A stretch of 13,504 bases of DNA from Chrysomallon squamiferum (lineage: Eukaryota > Mollusca > Gastropoda > Neomphalida > Peltospiridae), in the NCBI GenBank assembly GCA_012295275.1, contig CM022672.1, positions 33,605,561 to 33,619,064 on the forward strand, read 5' to 3'. Below the pieces are notes generated by a model that had not been told where the DNA came from, ran no database searches, and saw only the letters and a program-made list of their open reading frames with translations. The position numbers were made by a program, and so were the translations under genes. Below are positions 1 to 10,532 of the stretch, piece by piece; position 1 is the stretch's first letter; each line of letters begins with the position of its first letter.

Positions 1-640
1 TATGAAACTGGAATTATTTGTGTGGGTGCTATTTCAGCTAGTTCTTCAATTGAGATATATCTTTCTTCTGATGTTTTGAATATTTTCAATACACTTAACG
101 TACTTTTTTCCCTGGAGGATATATCTGTGCATAAAGATAGGAATTCCCGAAACTTATTTTTCATTAATTCATCTGCTGTATCATTGAAATTCTGAATATT
201 TTCCTTTGAAACTTGACACAGTATCTTAATAACACCTTGTGGAGTGGGGTAAGGAATCATGCTGCCTACTGGTAGAAGTGACTGAATATAATTAGGAACT
301 GAAGGCAAGACTACAACTCCTAATTTCTGTAAGCACTTGCAAATCTCTTCAGACAGATGTTCAAACCCCACAAATGTTGCTGCTATGAAGTTGTCTTTCA
401 GAGGATGTAACATAATTTTATCATGTGTATATTCTGGTACTAGAGGAATATCTTGCATTGATGACATCATGTCTACCCCTAATTCTTGGGCTAAAATCCA
501 TAATTCTTTCAACCATTTTTCACCTAAAGTGGGTGACGATTTCTCCAAATATTTTGAATCATGAAGTTTGTTGTTTCTGAAACACAGTCTGACCATTTCT
601 GGAAATATCTCAGCAGTGACTTTTATTATTTTATTATATC
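1..640 (-). CDS. Sacsin-like gene, coding exon 6 (runs off the window)
   Basis: An acceptor with a long pyrimidine tract (CTTTTTTTTTCCTCAG) precedes 640. The frame is set by the G left over from exon 5 and is open for 213 codons to the window edge: it begins GYNKIIKVTAEIFPEMVRL and includes GEKWLKELWILAQELGVDM and QDIPLVPEYTHDKIML. Phrases such as LVP near a short helix recur in the regions between sacsin repeats. No donor or stop is seen, so the exon continues outside the window. Confidence 0.9.
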
Positions 641-3600
641 CTGAGGAAAAAAAAAGAAGAAATATACCTTTAACATTTTATTTTATTAAAATATACACCA
701 TAATTGAATATAAATCTATGTAATTATATAATGTTAGAAAAGAAAATCGCTATAAAATATATAAAAAAGAACATTTGAATTATGCACAATTAAGCCACCT
801 ATTTCACGTTTGTTATTTCACATATGCAGTACCTGACGACTTTTAATAATTATCTTTTAAATAGCAAAAGTTATTTTTCTTTTGTTGTTACCAATAATAT
901 ATTTAATCAATATGTTACAGAAATAATTTTGATATCGTTAATTATTTATCCTACATACCATTGTCTGCCATATTGGCAAAGTAGCAAAGGTGATCAATAG
1001 TGGGTCTGATTAGAAGACCTTCCAAACTTGGAAATAGATGAGTTTTCTGTGGACAGAAAAATATATTTTGCTTTGCAAATGTCTGGAATGATCCATCAAC
1101 CACAGGAAGCAAAGTCAGTCCTTCAAGGCAAGTGTATGAAGATGAAGATGAGAGGAGAGCATATGTCAAAAGATGTTGTTTTTCCTCATCACTGTAGCGA
1201 ATGTACCGATCTGAAGTTTTCAGCAAGTTACACAGCCCTTCTGGACTGATTTTCGACACACAGCTCACAATTTTTTTCACAATGTGATCTGGAAGCTTCA
1301 CAACATTCTTTCCATAATCCAGATAAGTCTTTTTGACTGTATTGAAAACTGATGGTTCAACTGATGGTTGCTCATTCAGAGCAAGAATAATATCTTTCAT
1401 TAGAAGCCATTTTCCCCCATCGACTTCACTGAAAAATGCTTTTGTTTTAAACAGTTTTTTGTAAAATGGCTTCAAGAAATCTTTCCAATGAGCAGTAAGC
1501 TTTGAATCATCAGGAAATGAACCATAAAAGAGATCAACATCTTCAGTGGAATTATTTCTTTCCTTGGATAGTTTTCTGAGTTCTTTAATGAGTATAATGT
1601 AAGCTTCTGGAAGAGCTTCTGAAATCAGACAGTGATTCCATTCATCTTGTTTTTCCTCATCTTGTGACCATTTAACTTCTCTGCGATCTTGAGTTAGTGC
1701 GAAATAGCCATTGACGTGGACAGGCAAGCCTGTATTATTTCCTGCACTAAGAGGCAGAGGTAGAAAACAAAAAATATGTCCTTTCATTAGGTCTTCGTCT
1801 GTCAGAGGATAAGCAACACCAACATAAGGTGAGTAAGAGAGGTCTGTATCAGAACAAAGATTTCTGAGGGTCTGAGATACTGGTTCTCCCATGTAGAAAT
1901 TCACCACCATCCAGTCATGTGAGTTGCATAGGGTAGGATGTCCAGAACTGAACTTTACTGTTTCAACAGAAAACTGATATGTAGAATGAAATGACTTAGG
2001 TGGGATCTTGCCACTGACATGTTCAATTTCCATTTGGAATAGTTTTCTTTCTCTACGAACACGATTTAAATATTGTGGTGCTATGTTGACAGTATAAATT
2101 GTTTCTGCATTCGACAAGGAGCCAGCTCTTCTAAAAAGAGATATTTTCTCAAGAGACTTTAGAAAGAGAAGAATCATTTCTGCCTCTGAAATGAAATTTT
2201 CAAAGATATTTGTTATATTTTCTTCTGTATAGACGTTTTGCGAAAGATCGGATTTAACCATTCGCAATGGAAACCAAAATAAAGTGCCATTGTAGAATCT
2301 ACTATTTAAGAAAGATTGTGAAAAATCAAATGTTCCGCCAAAGACATTAATAAGTGCTTCCAGTGTATGATCATCCAAGTTCTCTAGTTTTCTCATGACA
2401 CAGACTTCATCTTTTGGTTGATGTGGATTAATAAAAAGGATCCATTCCCCACTGACAATGCAAAGCCAGTCTGAAATAAAACATAGCAATTTTGAATCTG
2501 TTGTATAGACCTGGCCAATATTTCTTTAAACGATGATTAAATTGAAGACAAACAACAGGAAGAAGATGTAGAAGGCAGCAAAATCAGTTTAAAAACTGCT
2601 CATGAAAATGTGTACTGCTTTAAACAAAATTTTCTTTTTTTCAAATTTCTCTCTGAGTTAGATTTATTTTAATAAAGAGATAAAAAAAAAATGATAAGAA
2701 AACAGTTAAAAGAGAAGTAAAAGTTTATTCCGTGATATAACACTGAAATAGTTATATGCCATAACCTGTTTTATATTGGAATAGTCGATTGCATTTTATT
2801 AATGTAAGTGAGTGATGGGTTTAATGCATAAACAAGGCCTATTCATGTTTCATAGAGTGACAATACATTTGACCATTGTTATTATCTGGATAAGTTTCTA
2901 TTTGCACCTGTGAAGTGAAATACAGATTTGAAACCCAGTCCATAGCGTCCAACTTTAAGACGGTCTTTTTCTTTCATGCTGCTCTGGATCATCTGGATTC
3001 CTAACCAGTCTTTTTCAGTGAACAGTGCATCATTGAACACACAGAGGCCAGGACCCTGTAATAAGAGAAACAAGTGTATTGAATAGTTTTATTTTTTCAT
3101 ATAGAATTTCCACCAGTAGATTTGTTAGCTATTATTATATTCGTAATATGTTTAAAAATTTAAATAAAGAAAGAAAGAATGCAAATGTTTTTGATCATTT
3201 TACATTTTCCTACTACGACAGAGATTGCTTTGCATGTAATATACATTCCATGGTTAGAAGAATATTTTTATCAAACTGTAAATGTGTCTACACAATTGGG
3301 TAAAAACATCAGCAGTTTTATGAATCATTCAGAACAGGAAGAGGGGTCATTTTGTAATCTGTGTCAGCCACATTTTCCGACTCTTTATGTTAAATGTAAT
3401 TTCATCATATAATACTACCTTTAGAATCTGTCCTTTTGGATCCTGGTCCAGTACTGATTTCAGCTGCTTGATGAGACTAGGCTGTTTTGATATTGTTATT
3501 GGAAAGCATTTTCTTTTTTATTTTGCTATGTTTTATTCTGGCTCGTATTCAAATGTGTTAGTAAGAAAACACTTTTTAAATAAAGAAAATGTCAAGCAAC

Positions 3601-4692
3601 AGACTGAAGTTAGACTGTTTTCCATAATGTTTGGCTACACAGGTGATTTATATTATATCATTTTCCTTGTTGGTGAACAATGATTATTTCCAATATCATT
3701 ATCAATAATAATTACAACAATAACAACAGCAATACAACAACAATAACAACGACAATAATGACAACGTTTGATGTTTAATAATATTTAAAGATTATCACAA
3801 TTTTTCATTCAGCTTTTCAGTGCACCCATTCAGCTCAGCCAGACATATGTTGTTACTGTGTTCTTCATACACTCAGACATCATTTACACTTCATTTCACG
3901 TACCTGCAGTGCTTTCACATGACATGGATTTTTCAGCTTAGCCAAGTCTTCTGACTTGTTACACTGCTGTTTTTCATATAACACTTTCACCTCCTTAGCA
4001 CCTGCATCTTCAGCATTCTGTATGATTTCCTGTAAAACAGTAGTAATAACAGGTGTCATTGCAAAGGAAACAAAAAGCAGTAGAGGTAGTAACAGTAAAA
4101 GTAACATAGTGTAGAAGCCACAGCAAAGATTTGAAAGTTAGCTTTTACATTTTATTTTATTAATATTAAAGATCAGAATTTAAAAATTTGGAACTGCTTT
4201 GAATTTATAATTTTATCATATAATACTACCTTTAGAATCTGTCCTTTTGGATACTGATCCAGTACTGATTTCAGCTGCTTGATGAGACTAGGCTGTTTCA
4301 TGCAAGCCAGTCCTTCCTTTAGTTTGCTAGACCCAGAGGAAGCTGAAATTATTCTCATTAATTAGAAAAGATAAGTCATTTTAACAAGAATAATACTCAG
4401 CAATTATCTTTTAATGACGTATAAAATCTAAACATAAAACTGTATGTGTAGATGTTTTACCAAAACATTTTTTAAAAACTTTGAAAACCAAATTAAGCAT
4501 AAAATTATAAGTAAAAAATATTATTAATTAAAATTAAATATAAAGTAATTAATTAGAAATAGCAAAAATCAAATAAAAAATCAAATAAGGGCTCATTATG
4601 TTTTGGAAAAATCAAACAACCTAGTGGTGGAATTAATATTTGAAGATTTGTATTTAAAAGGTAAACAGAAATAAATAAATCCACATACCCAT
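1..4692 (-). CDS. Sacsin-like protein, 5' part of gene (partial, multi-exon)
   Basis: Spliced coding region join(4692..4689, 4342..4230, 4029..3904, 3055..2908, 2470..959, 640..1) on the minus strand. All junctions are GT-AG and keep one frame, giving about 847 residues with no stop. Residues 40-49 (EIIQNAEDAG) are the N-box of a GHKL/HSP90-like ATPase fold. Residues 82-94 are the sacsin-type GPxLxxxND segment, and 117-131 (GRYGLGFKSVFHFTD) are the glycine-rich box. Downstream sacsin repeat landmarks are PYVGVAYPL (345-353), FCFLPLPL (364-371), LPVHVNGYFAL (379-389) and DRREVKW (392-398). Vertebrate sacsin is a giant protein (over 4,500 residues) with an N-terminal ubiquitin-like domain; this product starts directly in the ATPase domain, so it is a sacsin-like paralogue rather than a plain orthologue. 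Sacsin is a cytosolic chaperone-like protein tied to the cytoskeleton and mitochondria; the role of this paralogue is unknown. The 3' end is outside the window. Confidence 0.9.
644..958 (-). other. Intron 5 of sacsin-like gene
   Basis: AT-rich intron with GTATGT donor and pyrimidine-rich acceptor. I see no coding or structural signal in it. Confidence 0.85.
959..2470 (-). CDS. Sacsin-like gene, coding exon 5 (large sacsin-repeat exon)
   Basis: 1,512 bases, between acceptor TTTATTTCAG and donor GACAATG|GTATGT. It encodes residues 131-634. The first codon (Asp131) is split with exon 4 and completes the conserved HFTD. Sacsin landmarks are in order: FYNGTLFWFPLR (189-200), PYVGVAYPL (345-353), FCFLPLPL (364-371), LPVHVNGYFAL (379-389) and EALPEAYIIL (415-424). 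The remainder is leucine-rich and weakly conserved, as expected for the linker after the repeat core. A longer frame from 2489 only reads a few intronic codons (MLCFIS) in front of the acceptor. Confidence 0.95.
2471..2907 (-). other. Intron 4 of sacsin-like gene
   Basis: AT-rich GT-AG intron of about 437 bases. No repeat or coding signal recognised. Confidence 0.88.
2908..3055 (-). CDS. Sacsin-like gene, coding exon 4 (glycine box)
   Basis: 148 bases, between acceptor CTTATTACAG and donor TTCACAG|GTGCAA, ending with one base of a split Asp codon. It encodes GPGLCVFNDALFTEKDW and then GRYGLGFKSVFHFT, the two loops that frame the nucleotide pocket in sacsin HSP90-like domains. The first loop lacks the classical DxGxG of HSP90, as is usual in sacsins. 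Confidence 0.92.
3056..3903 (-). other. Intron 3 of sacsin-like gene, with exon fragment and (AAC/AAT)n
   Basis: GT-AG intron of about 848 bases between coding exons 3 and 4. It contains the duplicated exon fragment at 3404-3487 and an imperfect plus-strand AAC/AAT-rich simple repeat at about 3700-3770. The short open frames on the plus strand here have no recognisable protein features. Confidence 0.85.
3404..3487 (-). pseudogene. Duplicated fragment of sacsin-like coding exon 2
   Basis: 84 bases match 4215-4298 at 82 positions, with no gaps. The copied part covers the 3' two-thirds of coding exon 2 (from KQPSLIKQL to GQILK), its GT donor and about 15 intron bases. The two differences are one silent change (Asp codon) and one Tyr-to-Asp change. 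The 5' part of the exon and its own acceptor are not copied, and the piece lies downstream of exon 3, where its inclusion would break up the ATPase domain. Best read as a recent local duplication without function. Confidence 0.88.
3904..4029 (-). CDS. Sacsin-like gene, coding exon 3 (ATPase N-box)
   Basis: 126 bases (42 codons, both ends phase 0), between acceptor TTTTACAG and donor CTGCAG|GTACGT. It starts exactly at the Glu of the N-box EIIQNAEDAGAKEVKVLYE and ends KNPCHVKALQ, which joins GPGLCVFND of the next exon as in other sacsin-type proteins. N44 and D47 would be the Mg-ATP-coordinating residues by analogy with GHKL ATPases. Confidence 0.9.
4230..4342 (-). CDS. Sacsin-like gene, coding exon 2
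   Basis: 113 bases, from acceptor ATAATTTCAG to donor CTAAAG|GTAGTA. It encodes residues 2-39, ending PKGQILK, the helix before the ATPase N-box; in sacsins this segment reads similarly (conserved LIKQL and GQILKE). An ATG at 4358 also opens this frame (MRIISASSG), but it lies before the acceptor, so I prefer the spliced start at 4692. Part of this exon is repeated in a downstream intron (3404-3487). Confidence 0.85.
4343..4688 (-). other. Intron 1 of sacsin-like gene
   Basis: AT-rich intron separating the start-codon exon from coding exon 2. Begins GTATGT and ends ATTTCAG. Nothing else recognised. Confidence 0.65.
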
Positions 4693-4751
4693 TTGGCTGC
4701 CTTTATCTTGCACACTCTCTCCTTATTATGTCATGATAAATGTTGCTACTT
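4689..4751 (-). promoter_or_regulatory. Leader exon with start codon of sacsin-like gene; two-codon uORF
   Basis: On the minus strand a pyrimidine tract ending in TTCTTTTCTTCAG sits just before 4751, and ATGG|GTATGT at 4692-4687 forms a start codon followed by a donor. The start has a good context (GCCAAATGG). Its ATG plus one G is all the coding sequence in this exon; that G joins CT of the next exon to make Ala2, so the protein begins MASSGSSKLK. In this frame two stop codons lie upstream, so no longer N-terminus is possible in the exon. An upstream ATG-ACA-TAA (4734..4726) is a two-codon uORF that could dampen translation. This exon is predicted from splice signals and frame only. Confidence 0.65.
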
Positions 4752-5023
4752 CTGAAGAAAAGAATATATATTATATATGACTGAAAATATATTGTTTTGA
4801 TATGGTTCACAAAAGTTTTTATTATTTTTAATAAGTAAAATACTCATTACATAAAAATTAAATTTATTTCATAAAACTTTAGATGAAGAGAGTTCATAGA
4901 TATTTCAACAACAATACTTATACAAATATCAGTTACAACTCTAGATTGGTAGTATGATATGCACAGATATGTATATAAAAAAATACCTATTATTAAAACA
5001 AAAATAACAAAAAGCAGTTACTT

Positions 5024-5030
5024 ACTTCTT
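5024..5030 (-). promoter_or_regulatory. Possible donor of an upstream leader exon of the sacsin-like gene
   Basis: Minus-strand AAGAA|GTAAGTAAC is a near-consensus donor that could end a non-coding first exon spliced to 4751. Another candidate lies near 5152 (GAAAAG|GTAACA). The true transcription start cannot be placed from sequence. Confidence 0.25.
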
Positions 5031-5186
5031 TAGATTGATGGAAGTATTTCAAAAACAATACATTAAATACATCTCTAGATAGAGAAAAGTTAGCATACAT
5101 AGATATTTCAACAGCAGAATTATATTCAATGTACAAACACTAACTGATGTTACCTTTTCGGATTGATCGAATTACTGTATACATAT

Positions 5187-5295
<109 letters not shown>

Positions 5296-5309
5296 CCTAT
5301 TACATTACC

Positions 5310-6512
5310 AAGATGTTTAGTGAATTATTTATAAATAATAAGAGAGTGACTATATTCTCTGATCAAGTTGAATTACTGGAAAATGTCAGAGGCTATTTAA
5401 AAACAAATATTTTAGATTTATATATAATACTATGGAAATAGAAATTGCTACTGATGTTAAATACCTCCGGCCTGTTTCAAGTAAATGTGGACCCTTCATA
5501 AATACTAAGAAAGGTTTAATCAAATGAGCTTCAAAGTTAATGTTTGGTGTATTAAAAAAATGTAGAGGATTTAACATATCAATCGACAGTCACTTACGTT
5601 TCTTTGACAAGATTGTAAAACCAATATTATCATATGGATGCAAAATCTGGGGTTTTAGTAATTTATATTTTACAAATAACTATTAAATGTTAAGTCAACA
5701 CCTAGCTTCACGTTTATGGTAAATTAGAGAGATATCCATTGCCTATACGTTTTAAAGAAAGAATGATTATATTTAGGTCATGTTGTTAACCGTAAAACAT
5801 TTAAAATGTTGTTATCGTATAATCATAGTTTAAATGCTATATCAACGTCCTTTGTTATCTTCCATAAAAACTATACTAGATGAATGTGGTTTATATACTA
5901 CATATTCGTGTCTCCAAATGAATGGCTTGTAGATAAAAATGCTGTTAAAAGAATTTTATGTTTTTAGTTCTTACAAAAATGGCATATAAATAGACTTGAG
6001 TCATCTAAAGGTATTAATTGTAGGACGTCTAAAGATGAATTTAAATTAGAAAATTATCTGTTCAAGATGCCAACAAAAAACGATAATATAAAATTTATAA
6101 GCAGTAATGTCAGACTTGCTATAGAAACTTGTAAATGGTTTAGTATCGAAAGAGAAGACAGAGTATTTCATTTACGTAATTCTGATACTGGTGCTGAGTT
6201 CCTCTATATTTTTAACGCACAACTTTATCTTCTGAGAGAAACAAATATATACCATATTATACACTTAGATCAAAAGCATTAACATTTCAGCATTTGTTTT
6301 CTACAACAACAAAAAAATTACTTTTGTATAAACTTTCCCGATTTAACAATTTATCACTGAGAGACTCAGTCTTCTGGGTCAAGTAATAATTATTTTGTTT
6401 TGTAACATTACAGTAAATATTGTACAAAATGTATACAAATAATTTGACTAGAGTGATATTAGCAATTCTGCAGGAACAAAAAAAAAAAAAAATAAAAAAA
6501 AAAAAAAAAAAA
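5310..6512 (+). mobile_element. Non-LTR retrotransposon (LINE) remnant, 5'-truncated, with poly(A)
   Basis: Plus-strand pieces of one LINE protein can be read in changing frames. About 5325-5400 gives NKRVTIFS; 5402-5665 gives RFIYNTMEIE, DVKYL and FFDKIVKPILSYGCKIWGF (end of the reverse transcriptase; one stop at about 5525). 5721-5790 gives RYPLPIRFKERMII, 5870-5930 gives TILDECGL, and 5920-6282 gives FKLENYLFKMP, AIETCKWFSIERED and TGAEFLYIFN, with one stop. A further frame reaches TAA at about 6385. In related mollusc elements, as I recall them, the AIETCKW region is followed by a Cys-rich finger; here those cysteines are changed, showing decay. A/T-interrupted poly(A) at about 6477-6512 marks the 3' end. 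At least four frameshifts are present. The clade is not assigned. Confidence 0.85.
6477..6512 (+). repeat. Poly(A) tail of the LINE remnant
   Basis: A run of A broken by one T, about 90 bases after the last LINE stop codon on the same strand. Consistent with a retrotransposon 3' tail. Confidence 0.7.
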
Positions 6513-6536
6513 CAGCAATCTGGAATCATATTATTT

Positions 6537-7965
<1,429 letters not shown>

Positions 7966-8205
7966 TTGTTTCTTAATGTCTGAACTACAGGCTGAGTTCT
8001 AATGAGACAGCTACCACTCATACTACTGGTAATACTACAAATACTACCAAACCCTACTCTACTGATAATGATAATACAAACACATCTGTTACTATTATCA
8101 TTACAATCACTACTATTACATTTTATATATATATAAATATATCATTACAACCATTACCATTACATTTATATATATATATATATATAACTATGTTTGTTTC
8201 TGTTG
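7966..8205. repeat. Microsatellite-rich spacer: ACT/AAT repeats and (TA)n
   Basis: Imperfect trinucleotide repeats (CTA/ACT type) followed by two (TA)n runs near 8123-8145 and 8168-8186. No gene seen. Confidence 0.75.
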
Positions 8206-8211
8206 ACTCAG

Positions 8212-8297
8212 TCGCTTGTGACTGTGGAATTAATCGGAGAAAATGTCATGCGGACAAAAATAAAAATGAATGGTTTTACCTTAAAGGTTGCTTCTAG
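8212..8297 (+). other. Cysteine-containing exon-like segment (candidate terminal exon or relic)
   Basis: A pyrimidine-rich stretch ending GTTTCTGTTGACTCAG is followed by an open frame of 27 codons ending in TAG: ACDCGINRRKC, then NEWFYLKGCF. It contains four cysteines. The 19 bases GACTCAGTCGCTTGTGACT recur exactly at 9089-9107, and a CDCG-coding piece recurs after an AG at 10532. It could be a relic of a terminal exon of a duplicated small cysteine-rich gene. No transcript evidence and no recognised family. Confidence 0.25.
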
Positions 8298-8350
8298 ACA
8301 TTCTTGTGTCAGACATTTAGCAGAAAGTTGGCACCGGTTTAGAAGTTTCA

Positions 8351-8498
8351 GTAATAATAATAATAATAATATTACTTCTGTGGTATCTGTATCTGTTGTA
8401 CCTTCACTATATTGTTGTTATTATTGCTATTATTGGAACTGACATTATGATTATTATTAATATTATTATTATTATTATTTTTTTTTTTAACTCCTATT

Positions 8499-8580
<82 letters not shown>
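8351..8580 (+). repeat. Compound microsatellite (AAT)n, (ATT)n, (CTT)n, (ATT)n
   Basis: AAT units at about 8353-8372, ATT units at about 8447-8480, TTC units at about 8500-8527 and ATT units to about 8580. Low-complexity open frames on both strands (poly-Ile, poly-Tyr, poly-Ser) are products of these repeats. Confidence 0.95.
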
Positions 8581-8581
<1 letters not shown>

Positions 8582-9000
8582 AAATACTACTGTTACTGCG
8601 ACAACGATGATAACAACGTAGGCGAAACCTAATACTATTTCTACTTTGATTACAACAGTACTACGGAAATTATCCAAACTATTTATGGAACTACTCATAT
8701 GACTACTTCAGCTTTATATCGTTGCAACACATTCAGTTATTACTGCTTAAATGACGTTATCTGTATTTAGGAAATACAGTCTACAACAAAAATCACTATG
8801 AGTAATGTAAATTTATATTTTATTGCGGCGTATTTTTATACTGTTATGTCAGAAGGAAGAAGAATGGATACAGTATTTGCGAACTGGTGTCGCTAGTTAT
8901 TCTAACAGTGTGAACAGTTATGTCATTTACAGTCGTAGGTTTACTACAAGAAGTAGTAAATATAAATAAAAATAAATAAATAAACAAACAAACAAGCAAA
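8581..9000. other. Unassigned AT-rich DNA
   Basis: No open frame, splice-bounded exon or recognisable repeat found between the compound microsatellite and the AAAT/AAAC-rich patch at about 8960-9005. Confidence 0.5.
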
Positions 9001-9010
9001 TAAATATTTT

Positions 9011-9060
9011 TCATTACTGCTACTACTACTACTACTACTACAACTCCTACTACTACCTAC
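9011..9060 (+). repeat. (CTA)n microsatellite
   Basis: Imperfect CTA/ACT trinucleotide repeat directly before the second GACTCAGTCGCTTG segment. A comparable ACT-rich stretch precedes the first one. Confidence 0.9.
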
Positions 9061-9094
9061 TACAATTACTAATAATGCAATTCTGTAGACTCAG

Positions 9095-9159
9095 TCGCTT
9101 GTGACTTTTGCACTTCTTTCCTACTGAAGAGGCAATTTCAGGAAAGCAAAAAAGAATAA
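9095..9159 (+). other. Second exon-like segment, diverged copy of 8212 segment
   Basis: After the exact shared GACTCAGTCGCTTGTGACT, the frame reads ACDFCTSFLLKRQFQESKKE and then TAA. The match to the first copy fades within about 20 bases, with scattered later similarity (TGAATGGTT, TTAAAGGTT). Probably a non-functional relic. Confidence 0.2.
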
Positions 9160-9349
9160 AGAAATAGATACAAATAAAGAGGCTCTGTATAAACGTTTTT
9201 GAATGGTTCACCCAAGTCTGATAATCTGCTTTTAAAGGTTTTTATGAATTGTCATGTGCTAGAAGTGCATCGTTTTACGTAAATCTGAGATAAAAAGTTA
9301 AAATAAAAGTAACAAACAAAGCAATTAGCCTTTTCCGGAATTCGTTTCG

Positions 9350-9382
<33 letters not shown>

Positions 9383-9385
9383 TGT

Positions 9386-9444
<59 letters not shown>

Positions 9445-9458
9445 GCTGTGTGTGTGTA
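9350..9458 (+). repeat. (TG)n microsatellite
   Basis: TG dinucleotides with a few TC and AAGC interruptions. The predicted Cys-Val and Thr-His frames are repeat artefacts. Confidence 0.97.
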
Positions 9459-9517
9459 ATATTGTCAATTTTATAAATATTTGTATATATGGAAAAAAAT
9501 ATAACATTATTTTTTAC

Positions 9518-9518
<1 letters not shown>

Positions 9519-9593
<75 letters not shown>
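9519..9593 (+). repeat. (TC)n microsatellite at start of duplicate copy 2
   Basis: About 75 bases of TC, followed by the same TGCATAATATCATAAAAG junction as in copy 1. Confidence 0.97.
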
Positions 9594-9597
<4 letters not shown>

Positions 9598-9747
9598 AAT
9601 ATCATAAAAGATTTCAAGTATGTTTTCGTGTGCCTTTTCCAATATCTAAAAAGTGTTCAAGATCTGAATGCTGCAATAACTTTTAAATGTATTATATTTT
9701 AAATTATTGTCATAAAACCAAATGCATACTACATGTAAATAAATATT

Positions 9748-9789
9748 TCTTCTTCTTCTTCTTCTTCTTCTTATTATTATTATTATTAT

Positions 9790-9830
<41 letters not shown>

Positions 9831-9831
9831 T
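9748..9831 (+). repeat. Compound microsatellite (TTC)n, (ATT)n, (AGT)n
   Basis: Three consecutive trinucleotide runs inside copy 2. In copy 1 the corresponding place (about 6786-6800) holds only CTTCTTATTATTT, so the array expanded after duplication. Confidence 0.95.
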
Positions 9832-10532
9832 TTTCAGTATAATTTCATTGTATTTATTTATTTAGTTGTTTGTTGGGCTTTTTTTTATTATTTATTTATT
9901 GATTTATTGATTTAGTTTTCTCTTAACTACAAATAAAATACGTTTGCCAGTCCGTATACATTTTTAAAACTTACCTTACTGTTAATCAACATCCAGTAGA
10001 TTTAACTTTCCACATATTTACTCACTCTCATAATTTTGTTTCGCTCAGCGTAGATGATGTTAGAGCTTTCTGCTTTAGATTTAATTTTATCTCAATCAGT
10101 TTATTGCCTTTTTTGGATATGTGACCTTCCTTTATTTCTTAGAAAAGAGAAAGTTCTTTGTGACGTATTTTTCTTGGTAAAAGAAAGTAGACTGTCTTTG
10201 TCTGGTTGAACAATTGATGGCAGACTCTGTGTTATTCATTGGATAAAAAATATGGTAGTATACGCCCTACACACAAACGAGTCCTTAAATATTTAGAAAA
10301 ACACTAACATAACAATAATTAAAAAAAAAAAAAAAAAAAATAAACGAAACAAAATTGTGTCAGCGTATTTATAACTATACTAACGAAAAAAAAGTAATTT
10401 TGCATCATGAAGAGAGTTGTGAACTCTGCATGAAACGAATGTGCGAGGAGTGAACTATGATCAAAATATTGAAATCAGTGCTTTCATAATATGTACTGAT
10501 TTTTTCTGTTGTTTTTCTTTCATTAACTTCAG

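Noticed and set aside
337-564. 75-residue plus-strand open frame opposite sacsin exon 6
   Set aside because: Antisense shadow of the coding exon; the minus-strand frame is open through the whole region and continues the sacsin reading frame.
1028-1249. 73-residue plus-strand open frame opposite sacsin exon 5
   Set aside because: Antisense shadow of a well-supported coding exon, with no family features.
3700-3770. Direct repeats resembling a CRISPR or satellite array
   Set aside because: Imperfect AAC/AAT simple repeats without spacers, in a eukaryotic intron.
4173-4358. Start of the sacsin-like protein at the ATG at 4358
   Set aside because: A good acceptor lies inside this stretch, and a leader exon with a well-placed ATG and matching phase exists at 4692. 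Kept as an alternative only.
8372-8698. Poly-Ile, poly-Arg, poly-Asn frame on the minus strand
   Set aside because: Pure product of trinucleotide repeats, without any gene context.
9325-9607. Thr-His and Cys-Val repeat frames on both strands
   Set aside because: Translations of (TG)n and (TC)n tracts.
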